Source: Pseudomonas sp. ICMP 561 (GTDB taxonomy: Bacteria; Pseudomonadota; Gammaproteobacteria; Pseudomonadales; Pseudomonadaceae). Taken from it: 64,000 nt of DNA. The notes under the pieces were generated by a model. The model worked only from the letters and a program-made list of their open reading frames with translations. It did no database searches and had not been told where the DNA came from. How positions within the stretch are numbered: position 1 is the stretch's first letter; each line of letters begins with the position of its first letter. The translations under genes were made by a program, and so were the position numbers. Below, piece by piece: positions 1-8,370 of the stretch. The stretch spans positions 343,520 through 407,519 of the forward strand of contig NZ_LKBT01000023.1 of the NCBI RefSeq assembly GCF_002699985.1, read 5' to 3'.

Positions 1-190
1 CTGAAAGACCGCATCAAGCCCTCTCGCCAACAAGTTGCCTCCTACCTGACTCGGCGCCAATCGGTAGGAGCGAACTTGTTCGCGAGACGGTATATCTGAA
101 AGACCGCATCAAGCCTTCTCGCCAACAAGTTGCCTCCTACCTGACTCAGCGCCAATTGGTAGGAGCGAACTTGTTCGCGAGACGATAGAC
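1..190. repeat. Tandem duplication of a 95-bp hairpin repeat
   Basis: Two nearly identical 95-bp units (1-95 and 96-190) follow each other and differ at only a handful of bases; a third unit seems to begin at 191 and is cut off by the end of kptA. Each unit contains the arms CTCGCCAACAAGTTGCCTCC and GTAGGAGCGAACTTGTTCGC, so each can fold into a hairpin. The same family occurs at 41932-42006 and 44344-44412. Confidence 0.8.
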
Positions 191-195
191 CTGAA

Positions 196-783
196 TCACC
201 GCAGCCAACACTCAACCGAAGTTCTGCTCAGAAACTCAACCGGTACGGACTCCACCAACCACACGCCATTGTCAGCCTGAAAAAACTGCATGCCTGCATT
301 TCTCATGGCTTGGGTGTCTACGGTAAGCAGTACAGGTTTTCCATACCGCTTGCCTACCTCGACGGCAGTTTCTTGATGTTCCGACAGATGAACATGGTGT
401 CTGCTGCCAGGGATCAGTCCTTGCGCCTCGATGGACGCCATGAAACGCTCGGCGGTGCCGTGATAAAGCACGGCGGGCGGCACCTTTTCGTCAAGTTGTA
501 GCTGAACAAGTGCGGTGCTGTGACCTTGCGCAGCTCTTATACGCTGGCCGTCTTCGGAGACCGTGAAACGCTTCTTTTCATTGGTATTCACCACCTCGAG
601 CAGCATCGGGTGATCAAACGTGTGACCGCGCTGTCCGGCGTTTTCTATCAGCTTTCCAATGTCTGCCCAGCCGTCGCGATCCAGCGTGAGCGCGATGGAT
701 TCAGGGCCGTGGCGCAGCACATAGCTGAGGAACTTGCTGAGGTCATCTCGTTGTTTTTTGTTCAAGGAAATGTCCTTATTCAT
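196..783 (-). CDS. kptA: RNA 2'-phosphotransferase (Tpt1/KptA family)
   Basis: The 195-residue product is full length for the KptA/Tpt1 family, which in eukaryotes moves the 2'-phosphate left after tRNA splicing onto NAD+. The N-terminal winged-helix part holds SYVLRHGPE (Arg24-His25) and KKRFTV (Arg72). The ADP-ribosyltransferase-like part holds LYHGT (106-110) and SRHHVHLS (127-134), so the expected Arg/His catalytic set is present. Bacteria lack the splicing pathway that makes the classical substrate, so its physiological role here is unknown; capped or NAD-related RNA ends are a possibility only. It is a lone gene, divergent from the glutathione transferase remnant, and ends directly beside the tandem repeat at 1-190. 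Confidence 0.92.
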   Translation of the reverse strand: MNKDISLNKKQRDDLSKFLSYVLRHGPESIALTLDRDGWADIGKLIENAGQRGHTFDHPMLLEVVNTNEKKRFTVSEDGQRIRAAQGHSTALVQLQLDEKVPPAVLYHGTAERFMASIEAQGLIPGSRHHVHLSEHQETAVEVGKRYGKPVLLTVDTQAMRNAGMQFFQADNGVWLVESVPVEFLSRTSVECWLR

Positions 784-936
784 GAGTGTTCAGGCGCGTT
801 ATTGTTCTTGGCGAAACGGGAACAGGCAAGCGCGTCTGTCTTTATTCCCCATTGGAATACGCCCATGAAAATCATGAATTTTATTTATCTCCATGAACCT
901 CGTAGCGTGTCGTCTTCTGCATAAGGAGATGAACCC

Positions 937-1562
937 GTGAATAACCTGCGTTTGTATGTTGACTCGCAATTGACCAGCCCCTACGCCATGTCGGCTTTCG
1001 TAGTACTGCGCGAAAAGGGCATCGAATTCGAACTGATTCCTGTGGATCTGGAGGCGTCTGAAAATCAGTCAGCTGATTACGCCAGCCTTTCGCTAACGCA
1101 ACGGGTACCAACACTGGTACATGGCAACTTTGGACTGTCCGAGTCGTCAGCGATCACCGAGTATCTGGAAGAGGTTTTCCCCGAGTCTCCGGTTATCCAA
1201 AAAATCCCAGGCAGCGTGCAAAAGCGCGGCAGGTTCAGGCATGGATTCGCAGTGACTTGATGCCCATTCGTCAGGAGCGCTCCACGCTGGTTGTGTTCTA
1301 TGGCGTCAAGGCCGGCCCGTTATCGCCGGATGCCGAGTCCGCAACACGCAAGCTGTTCAGCGCAGCACAAGCACTGCTTGCCGACAGCCCAGAGTACTTG
1401 TTTGGCGAGTGGTCAATCGCCGATGTGGATCTGGCCGTGATGCTGAATCGGCTGATACTCAATGGCGACTCAGTGCCGCCAGCACTGGTGGAATATGCCC
1501 AGCGCCAATGGCAACGGCCGAGTGTGCAGGAATGGGTCGGTTTGCAGCGTCCGCCGTTGTAG
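937..1562 (+). pseudogene. Glutathione S-transferase (YfcF-like), frameshifted
   Basis: The gene starts at a GTG with an AAGGAG ribosome site at 923-928. The first frame (937 to about 1194) gives the thioredoxin-fold half with the SPYAMSAFVVLREKGIEFEL helix and the SESSAITEYLEE motif of GSTs. After about 1195 the protein continues only in another frame: reading from 1200 gives KNPRQRAKARQVQAWIRSDL followed by MPIRQER and the C-terminal helical domain to 1562. The join reads V-(Y)-P-K-N-P if one T is restored in the run near 1192-1195, so a single-base deletion explains the break. The unbroken protein would be about 208 residues, normal for the YfcF subgroup. It is either a recent pseudogene or a sequencing error. 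Confidence 0.88.
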
Positions 1563-1598
1563 CTGGGTGCCTGTGATGTCCGCTATTGCCAATAGCGG

Positions 1599-2909
1599 TC
1601 ATCCGGCCTTGGCAAACGGCAAAAATATCTCAAACCTGGCGCCACCCAGCGTTGACGAGCCCACCGTAATATTCCCGCTCTGGCATTCAATGGCGCGTCG
1701 ACTGATTGCCAGCCCCAACCCGAACCCGCCCGTGTCGCGATCACGGCTTCTGTCCATTCGGTAAAACGGCTCGAAGATGCGTTCCTGTTCGTGGGCGGGG
1801 ATACCGATGCCGTCGTCCTCGACGCTGAACACCAAGCCGTTTTCAGGATGCCTGCGTGCACTCACTTTGACCTGCTTTTCACAGTATCGAATTGCATTGT
1901 TGATCAGGTTCTGGAGTGCGCGTGCGGTGAGGCGCGGGTCGAGTACGAACCGTTCGGGCGTAGTTTCAAATTGCAGAATCAGGCTGAAGTTCCGGCTTTC
2001 CTGCTCGTCGATAAACCCGCCCAGAACGCTGTCCAGATACGCCTGCACGGGCACCTCTTGCAGATCCGGAAGTTGATAGGGCGATTGCAGGCGAGTGTAC
2101 GAGAGCAGCTCGTCAATCAACGAGTCCAGTTCCCGTACATGGCCGATCATTTGTTCAAGCCGCAGCTTTGTCGGCGGCTCCAGTGGGTCGGCCATGACCA
2201 GTGCCATGCCGAATTCCAGCCTCGATAAGGGCGTGCGCAGTTCATGGGAGACGGCATTCAGTAGCTCTTGCTGCTGATTGAGCAGGCCTTCGATGTCCTG
2301 AGCCATTTTGTCGAACACCTGGGCCAGGTCGCCGATGTTCGAGCGCGGTGATATTTGCGTGCGTTCAGCGAGGTTACCCTTGCCCAGCATCATCGCGGTG
2401 CGCTTGAGACGTTGCAGGTCGCGCCAGTGTGGTCGCACCCATATCAACATGCAGCCCAGCAGTGCCGCACCCACCAGAATATTCATCAGCCAGTAGATGA
2501 TGTTGATATCGACCGGGGGATCCGGAGATACCAGCTTGATGACCTTATCACCGGGCAACAGCGTCAAGGCCGTGCCCCATTCGCCGTAATAGCCTCTGCG
2601 CACGGCGTTCTTGCCTTGCACGAGGTCGGCGCGCTCGCTGTCGTTCAGGCTCGCATCAGTCAGCGGGATGACCCTGAGCTGCAGAGGGGCAAAGTCTTCA
2701 TGCAACTCGCGCTCGAGCGCGGGCCACTGGTCTTGCGGTGTGTGCATGAAACGCACCTGAATCAGCCGCAGCGTGCCTTTGATCTGCTGCTGGTTGTAGG
2801 TGACGGTGCGCTCATCAAACAGTTTCAGTACCAGTTCTGGCACGGTATACAGCGCTACGCCGTACGTCACCAGCATGATCAGGTAAAGCCGGGCGAGCAT
2901 CTTGAACAT
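1599..2909 (-). CDS. Sensor histidine kinase, RstB-like
   Basis: This 436-residue inner-membrane kinase has a first membrane segment at about residues 5-25, a periplasmic loop of roughly 110 residues and a second segment at about 137-158. A HAMP region (about 160-212) is followed by the phospho-acceptor box NAVSHELRTPLSRLEFGM with His222. The ATPase domain shows the N box NLINNAIRYC, the G1 box VEDDGIGIP and the G2 box GGFGLGLAIS, so it should be active. It lies 50 bp downstream of its response regulator in the same direction. Domain layout and the H-box resemble RstB of enterobacteria. The signal is not deducible from the sequence. The pair is divergent from an RND efflux operon, which it may control. 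Confidence 0.9.
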   Translation of the reverse strand: MFKMLARLYLIMLVTYGVALYTVPELVLKLFDERTVTYNQQQIKGTLRLIQVRFMHTPQDQWPALERELHEDFAPLQLRVIPLTDASLNDSERADLVQGKNAVRRGYYGEWGTALTLLPGDKVIKLVSPDPPVDINIIYWLMNILVGAALLGCMLIWVRPHWRDLQRLKRTAMMLGKGNLAERTQISPRSNIGDLAQVFDKMAQDIEGLLNQQQELLNAVSHELRTPLSRLEFGMALVMADPLEPPTKLRLEQMIGHVRELDSLIDELLSYTRLQSPYQLPDLQEVPVQAYLDSVLGGFIDEQESRNFSLILQFETTPERFVLDPRLTARALQNLINNAIRYCEKQVKVSARRHPENGLVFSVEDDGIGIPAHEQERIFEPFYRMDRSRDRDTGGFGLGLAISRRAIECQSGNITVGSSTLGGARFEIFLPFAKAG

Positions 2910-2959
2910 GGCGATTGATCAACTGTGAAGGTCAGAAGGAGGACAGGGCGGTGAACGGG

Positions 2960-3664
2960 TTACTCATCCCATTCGGAACGGCTCAACAAGTAACCTTTGC
3001 CCCAGACGGTTTTGATCTTGCGCGGTTCGCCCGGAGCATCTTCAAATTTGCGCCGCAGTTTGGAAATCGCCACATCCACCGATCGGTCGACCCCGTTGAA
3101 CTCGATGCCGCGCAGTTGCTGGATCAACTGATCCCGGCTCAGGACTTCACCTACGTGACGAGCTAGTACCAGGAGCAAGTTGTATTCACCTGACGATAAT
3201 TCCACGTCTTGCTTGCGCCATTGCACCTGACGTTCAGTCTGGTCGATGAGCAATTGGCCGAGCACGATTTGCTGGCTGTTTTCACGAGGTGTGACGGCGG
3301 GTGTGCTGCGTCGCAACAGGGTGCGAATCCGGGCCAATAGCACCCGCGGCTCACAGGGCTTGGCAACGTAATCATCGGCACCGGTTTCAAGGCCGAGTAT
3401 CTGATCGTCGCTTTGGTCGCGGGCGGTGAGCATGAGAATGGGCAAGCCGGGTTTTTCGTCGCGCAATTGCCTGCATACATGCAAGCCGTCCAGCCCAGGC
3501 AGCATCAGGTCGAGAATGACCAGGTCCGGGTTCAGCCGATGCATGCTTTCGAGCGCGCGGTCGCCACGGTTGATCACCGCCACGTTGTATTCGAAGCGCT
3601 GCAGGTAGCTGGCAATCAGCTCAGACAGCGCCGCGTCATCCTCGACAAGCATTATCCTGGTCAT
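2960..3664 (-). CDS. OmpR-family response regulator, RstA-like
   Basis: The start is placed at the ATG at 3664, giving MTRIMLVEDD at the N-terminus; the frame stays open 14 codons upstream but those residues do not belong to a receiver domain. The receiver domain carries the acidic pair Asp9/Asp10, phospho-acceptor Asp52 (in LVILDLMLPGLDG) and the conserved Lys in YVAKPCEP. The C-terminal winged helix of the OmpR type ends in VWGKGYLLS. At 234 residues it is full length. It forms an operon with the histidine kinase downstream. The intergenic region towards the efflux genes holds a 21-bp-spaced direct repeat at 3727-3763 that could be its binding site. Confidence 0.92.
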   Translation of the reverse strand: MTRIMLVEDDAALSELIASYLQRFEYNVAVINRGDRALESMHRLNPDLVILDLMLPGLDGLHVCRQLRDEKPGLPILMLTARDQSDDQILGLETGADDYVAKPCEPRVLLARIRTLLRRSTPAVTPRENSQQIVLGQLLIDQTERQVQWRKQDVELSSGEYNLLLVLARHVGEVLSRDQLIQQLRGIEFNGVDRSVDVAISKLRRKFEDAPGEPRKIKTVWGKGYLLSRSEWDE

Positions 3665-3726
3665 TCTTCGGGCCGTTTCGCAAAGTGAGCAGCATAACCA
3701 CGGCATGCCGTATTGGTACGAAGCCT

Positions 3727-3763
3727 TAACACTTCTTCACATCTTTCCAACACTTGTTTACAT
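3727..3763 (+). promoter_or_regulatory. Direct repeat, possible response-regulator operator
   Basis: TAACACTTCTTCACAT (3727-3742) is followed by CAACACTTGTTTACAT (3748-3763). The two share 13 of 16 bases and begin 21 bp apart, two helical turns, the usual geometry for OmpR-family dimers. The site lies between the divergent regulator gene and the RND adaptor gene, about 50-90 bp before the adaptor start. Assignment to the adjacent regulator is an inference. Confidence 0.5.
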
Positions 3764-3814
3764 GCGCCCTGGCGCGCGTCTTTAGCATGGCGTTATCTTC
3801 AGGGGAACGCCATC

Positions 3815-4978
3815 ATGCCGTCTTTTTTTCGTCTCGATCCACGCCGTTTGCTGTTGTGTGCCGGTCTTGTTGCGCTGACCGGCTGTGGTGAGCCACCGGC
3901 CCAGCAGCAGATGCCACCGCCGCAAGTCAGCGTCGAGACCGTCAAGACTCAGCCCCTGACCATCACCACAGAGTTGAATGGACGTCTGGTTTCGCCGCGC
4001 ACCGCCGAGGTTCGTGCGCGAGTAGCAGGTATCGTGCTGCAGCGGGTTTATCGCGAGGGCACTGACGTCAAACAGGGCGATATCCTGTTTCGCATTGATC
4101 CTGCGCCGTTTCAGGCGGATGTCGACAGCGCTGAGGCCGCTCTTCGCAAGGCAGAGGCCAACCAGTATCAAACCCGCTTGCAGGCAGAGCGTTACGCCGA
4201 GTTGGTGAAGATCAACGCCGTGAGCCGTCAGGAGTCGGAAAACGCCCGGGCCAGCTTTCTGCAGGCCGATGCGGACGTGGCTTCAAGCCGGGCGGCGCTT
4301 AAACGTTCACGCTTGAGCCTGGGCTATGCAACCGTTACCGCGCCGATATCCGGGCGTATCAGCAAGGCACTGGTCACAGAAGGCGCGCTGGTGGGGCAGG
4401 GCGATGCGACCCCGCTGGCAACCATTCAGCAATTGCAGCCCATTTATGCCGACATCAATCAGTCCACCCGCCAGATCAGCGAGCTGCGCAGTTCGTTGCG
4501 TCAGGGTCATTTGCAGCAACTGGAACAGGGCCAGATCACCGCGACGCTGATCCAGGAAGATGGCAGCCCTTACCCCATCAAAGGCAAGTTGCTGTTCTCC
4601 GACCTGACCGTTGATCAAAGTACCGGCCAGATCGTGCTGCGCAGCGAGTTTCCCAACCCGCAAAGCGAGCTGTTGCCGGGCAGTTTCATCCGGGTAAAGC
4701 TGGATCAGGCCCGCGTTGAGCAGGGTATTACTGTTGCCCAGCGCGCAGTGCAGCGCGACGCGGCCGGCAAAGCATTGGTCCTGGTCGTCGACGCGGAAGG
4801 CAAGGCTCAGGAACGCGCCGTCGAACTGGGTGATGTGCAAAACAACCGCTGGATCGTGAAAACCGGCCTCAGTGCGGGAGACCGGGTGGTGGTGTCGGGC
4901 TTGCAGCATGTTCAGCCTGGAGCGGCAGTGACTGCTGAAGAACAGGGTGCGCCAGCCTCTGCTCAGGAGCATAAGTAA
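3815..4978 (+). CDS. RND efflux periplasmic adaptor (membrane fusion protein)
   Basis: The start is set at the ATG at 3815 behind CAGGGGA, because it gives a lipoprotein signal: basic MPSFFRLDPRR, a hydrophobic stretch, then the lipobox LTGC. The 387-residue product has the HlyD/AcrA layout: barrel-sandwich halves (VRARVAGIVLQRVYREGTDV; TVTAPISGRISKALV) around a coiled-coil hairpin rich in Ala, Glu and Arg, then a beta-barrel and a membrane-proximal domain ending in GDRVVVSGLQHVQPG. It would link the RND pump encoded next to an outer-membrane channel. The stop codon overlaps the pump start (TAATG), so the two are translationally coupled. Confidence 0.93.
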   Translation: MPSFFRLDPRRLLLCAGLVALTGCGEPPAQQQMPPPQVSVETVKTQPLTITTELNGRLVSPRTAEVRARVAGIVLQRVYREGTDVKQGDILFRIDPAPFQADVDSAEAALRKAEANQYQTRLQAERYAELVKINAVSRQESENARASFLQADADVASSRAALKRSRLSLGYATVTAPISGRISKALVTEGALVGQGDATPLATIQQLQPIYADINQSTRQISELRSSLRQGHLQQLEQGQITATLIQEDGSPYPIKGKLLFSDLTVDQSTGQIVLRSEFPNPQSELLPGSFIRVKLDQARVEQGITVAQRAVQRDAAGKALVLVVDAEGKAQERAVELGDVQNNRWIVKTGLSAGDRVVVSGLQHVQPGAAVTAEEQGAPASAQEHK

Positions 4979-7900
4979 TGCCACAGTTTTTTATTGATCG
5001 GCCAGTATTTGCCTGGGTCATCGCGTTATTTATCGTGCTCGCGGGTCTGTTGGCGATACCTAACCTGCCCGTCGCTCAATACCCCAGTGTCGCGCCGCCG
5101 CAAATAGAACTGACGGCCACGTATCCCGGCGCGTCCGCCCAGACCATCGATGAAAGTGTGGTCAGCCTGATCGAGCAGGAACTGAACGGTGTTAATCACC
5201 TGCTCTATTTCAGTTCCAGCAGCAGCCAGAACACGGCCACCATGACCGTGACTTTCCAGCCGGGCACCGATCCCGAGCTGGCCAAGGTCGATGTGCAGAA
5301 CCGGTTGAAAGTGGTTGAACCTCGCCTGCCTCGTGCCGTCACTCAGCAAGGCTTGCAGATCGAGGAAACGTCAGCGGGCTTTCTGATGATCGCGACACTG
5401 ACCTCCATGGACGGGCGTCTGGATGAAATTGCCCTGAGTGACTATCTGACCCGTAATGTGGTCAACGAACTCAAGCGTCTTGATGGTGTGGGCAAGGCGC
5501 AGTTGTTTGGCTCCGAGCGCGCGATGCGGATCTGGATCGATCCGCAGAAGCTCGTGGCGTTCAACCTGACAGCGGCTGATGTCAGCCTCGCTATATCCGA
5601 GCAAAACGTACAGGTCTCAGCCGGGAGCATCGGCGACTTGCCGTCGTCATCCGATCAGGAGCTGACGGCGACGGTCATGGTTAAAGGGCAACTGAGTTCG
5701 CCGCAGGAGTTCGCTTCGATTGTGCTCAAAGCCAACCCCAACGGCTCCAACGTAACGGTCGGCGACGTGGCGCGGGTTGAAGTCGGTGGCCAGAATTACA
5801 ACTTCGCGACCCGCCTCGACGGTAAGGCATCAGTCGCGGTGGGGGTGCAATTGGCGCCTGCGGGCAACGCCATGAGTACTGCGACCCAGGTCCGGGAGAA
5901 ACTGGATGAGCTGTCGCGGTACTTCCCGGCCGGGGTGAAATACGACATTCCTTACGACACATCGCCCTTCGTCAAAGTATCGATCACCAAAGTCATCTAC
6001 ACCCTGGTGGAGGCCATGGTGCTGGTGTTCATCGTGATGTTTCTGTTCCTGCAGAACATTCGCTATACGCTGATTCCGGCCCTTGTGGTGCCCGTGGCGT
6101 TGATGGGCACATTTGCCGTGATGTATGTGGTTGGTTTTTCCATCAACGTACTGACGCTGTTCGGCATGGTGTTGGCCATCGGCATTCTGGTGGATGATGC
6201 GATTGTGGTGGTGGAGAACGTCGAGCGGTTGATGGTGCAAGAAGGCTTATCGCCCAAAGAGGCTACGCGCAAGGCCATGACCGAAATCAGCAGCGCGATC
6301 ATCGGCATCACACTGGTGCTGACCGCGGTGTTTATTCCCATGGCCTTCATGCCCGGCTCGGTCGGCGTGATCTATCAACAGTTCTCAATCTCCATGGCCG
6401 TCGCCATTGTGTTCTCGGCGTTCCTGGCCCTTAGCCTGACACCGGCGTTGTGCGCGACATTACTCAAGCCTATTCCTGCTGATTCACATCACGAGAAGAA
6501 AGGCTTTTTTGGCTGGTTCAACCGACGTTTTGATCGTCTCAGCGACGGTTATGAAAGCTGGGTGAGCAAGGCCGTGCGCCAGTTGGGCCGTTACATGCTG
6601 GTGTTCGTGGTGTTGGTTGGCGTCATGGGCGTGCTGTTCACCCGTCTTCCATCCTCGTTCCTGCCGGTTGAGGATCAGGGCTACACCATCACGGATATTC
6701 AGCTGCCGCCGGGCGCCAGCCAGAACCGCACCATCGAAATCGCCAAACAGATCGAAGCGCATAACGCACAGGAACCCGGTATCGCCAATACGGTGATGAT
6801 TCTCGGCTTCAGCTTTTCCGGGAGCGGGCAGAACGCAGCGCTGGCGTTTACCACCTTGAAGGATTGGTCGGAACGGACAGCACAGGATTCTGCGCAATCC
6901 ATCGCCGACCGTGCCAGCGCTGTGTTTTTTGGCCTCAAGGACGCCATGGTATTTAGCCTTTTGCCGCCGCCGGTAGAAGGTCTGGGCACGTCAGGTGGGT
7001 TTGAAGTGCGCTTGCAGGATCGCGGCTCACAGGGTTACGACGCATTGCGGCAGGCGCGTGACGATCTGCTGGGCAGGATCAGTAAAAGTCCGATTCTGCA
7101 GAACGTGCGCGAAGCCTCGTTGGCGGAAACTCCTCAGGTCAACATCGAGGTGGACCGTCAGCAAGCCAATGCCATGGGCATTTCATTTGCCGACATCGCA
7201 AACGTGCTGTCGACGTCGTTGGGTTCTGCTTACGTGAATGACTTTCCGAATCAGGGGCGTATGCAGCAAGTGATTGTGCAAAGTGAAGGTGATCGCAGGC
7301 AGCAGGTGGATGACCTGCTGAAGCTGGAAGTCAAAAACAGTCAGGGTCGTATGGTCCCGGTGTCAGCCTTCGCCAAGGTCAACTGGAGCAAGGGACCGGC
7401 GCAGCTCAATCGCTACAACGGTTATCCCTCGGTGAGCCTGTCCGGTGAACCGTCGCCGGGTCATAGCACCGGTGAAGCCATGGAAGAAATGGAGCGTCTT
7501 GCTTCGGGGCTGCCATCCGGTTTTGCTCTGCAATGGACCGGCTTGTCGTTGCAGGAGCGTATCTCGGGTGGTCAGGCTCCGCTGTTGCTCGGCCTGTCGA
7601 TGCTGGTGGTGTTTCTGTGTCTGGCAGCGCTCTATGAAAGCTGGGCGATCCCGGCTGCGGTGCTGTTGGTCGTACCGCTGGGGATCATCGGTGCGGTGCT
7701 GGCGGTGACATTGCGTGGCATGCCTAACGATGTGTTTTTCAAAGTGGGGCTGATCACCATTATTGGTCTGTCGGCGAAGAACGCCATCCTGATCATCGAG
7801 TTTGCCAAGAGCCTGCATGATCAGGGCATGGACCGGGTCGAGGCGAGCATTCAGGCTGCGCGCCTGCGGCTACGACCGATCATCATGACCTCGCTGGCCT

Positions 7901-8103
7901 TCATACTCGGCGTGGTGCCATTGGTCTTTGCTTCAGGTGCGAGTTCGGCCAGCCAGCAAGCCATCGGCACCGGCGTAATCGGCGGCATGCTGACGGCAAC
8001 CCTGGCGGTGGTTTTTGTCCCGGTGTTCTTTGTGCTGGTCATGGGGATGGTGGAAAAGGTCAGGCCGAAGGCGAAAGTCGACGAGGGCATGACGCGTGAT
8101 TAA
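4978..8103 (+). CDS. RND multidrug efflux pump, AcrB/MexD-like
   Basis: This 1041-residue proton-driven pump is full length for the HAE-1 class. It opens with the hallmark FFIDRPVFAWVIAL, and the proton-relay pair Asp406-Asp407 is intact in GILVDDAIVVVEN. A second half repeats the fold with GLSAKNAILIIEFAK. Segments such as the AGFLMIATL, IDPQKLV and SSDQELTATV regions resemble MexD more than MexB by recall; this should be treated as a subgroup guess. Substrates cannot be read from sequence. No outer-membrane factor gene follows, so the pump must borrow one (an OprM/TolC-type channel encoded elsewhere). Downstream is a hairpin repeat, not an obvious terminator. Confidence 0.94.
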   Translation: MPQFFIDRPVFAWVIALFIVLAGLLAIPNLPVAQYPSVAPPQIELTATYPGASAQTIDESVVSLIEQELNGVNHLLYFSSSSSQNTATMTVTFQPGTDPELAKVDVQNRLKVVEPRLPRAVTQQGLQIEETSAGFLMIATLTSMDGRLDEIALSDYLTRNVVNELKRLDGVGKAQLFGSERAMRIWIDPQKLVAFNLTAADVSLAISEQNVQVSAGSIGDLPSSSDQELTATVMVKGQLSSPQEFASIVLKANPNGSNVTVGDVARVEVGGQNYNFATRLDGKASVAVGVQLAPAGNAMSTATQVREKLDELSRYFPAGVKYDIPYDTSPFVKVSITKVIYTLVEAMVLVFIVMFLFLQNIRYTLIPALVVPVALMGTFAVMYVVGFSINVLTLFGMVLAIGILVDDAIVVVENVERLMVQEGLSPKEATRKAMTEISSAIIGITLVLTAVFIPMAFMPGSVGVIYQQFSISMAVAIVFSAFLALSLTPALCATLLKPIPADSHHEKKGFFGWFNRRFDRLSDGYESWVSKAVRQLGRYMLVFVVLVGVMGVLFTRLPSSFLPVEDQGYTITDIQLPPGASQNRTIEIAKQIEAHNAQEPGIANTVMILGFSFSGSGQNAALAFTTLKDWSERTAQDSAQSIADRASAVFFGLKDAMVFSLLPPPVEGLGTSGGFEVRLQDRGSQGYDALRQARDDLLGRISKSPILQNVREASLAETPQVNIEVDRQQANAMGISFADIANVLSTSLGSAYVNDFPNQGRMQQVIVQSEGDRRQQVDDLLKLEVKNSQGRMVPVSAFAKVNWSKGPAQLNRYNGYPSVSLSGEPSPGHSTGEAMEEMERLASGLPSGFALQWTGLSLQERISGGQAPLLLGLSMLVVFLCLAALYESWAIPAAVLLVVPLGIIGAVLAVTLRGMPNDVFFKVGLITIIGLSAKNAILIIEFAKSLHDQGMDRVEASIQAARLRLRPIIMTSLAFILGVVPLVFASGASSASQQAIGTGVIGGMLTATLAVVFVPVFFVLVMGMVEKVRPKAKVDEGMTRD

Positions 8104-8155
8104 GTTGTCGCTGCTCGCCGTTGCCGGTCCCTGAAACCGCGCAGCAAACGGGGAC

Positions 8156-8355
8156 CTGTAGGAGCTTGCCCGCGATAGCGTCAGCACAGCCGATATATTT
8201 ATTGACTGAAAGACCGCATCGCGGGCAAGCGCGCTCCTACAGATAAAAGCATTCCAAACCAGATAGTTTTTTTGGTGAGAGTGCGCCCGGTGTCCGTGAA
8301 GCACACATGAACCCTGTAGGAGTGAGCTTGCTCGCGATAGCGGTAGATCTGTTAA
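8156..8355. repeat. Two intergenic hairpin repeat units
   Basis: Positions 8156-8242 form a hairpin whose outer arms are CTGTAGGAGC and GCTCCTACAG and whose inner arms are CTTGCCCGCGAT and ATCGCGGGCAAG. At 8313-8355 a second, half-length unit (GTAGGAGTGAGCTTGCTCGCGATAGCG) lacks its right arm. The rest of the 267-bp gap between the efflux operon and the convergent gene shows nothing else. Confidence 0.75.
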
Positions 8356-8370
8356 GAGGATGCCGACTGG

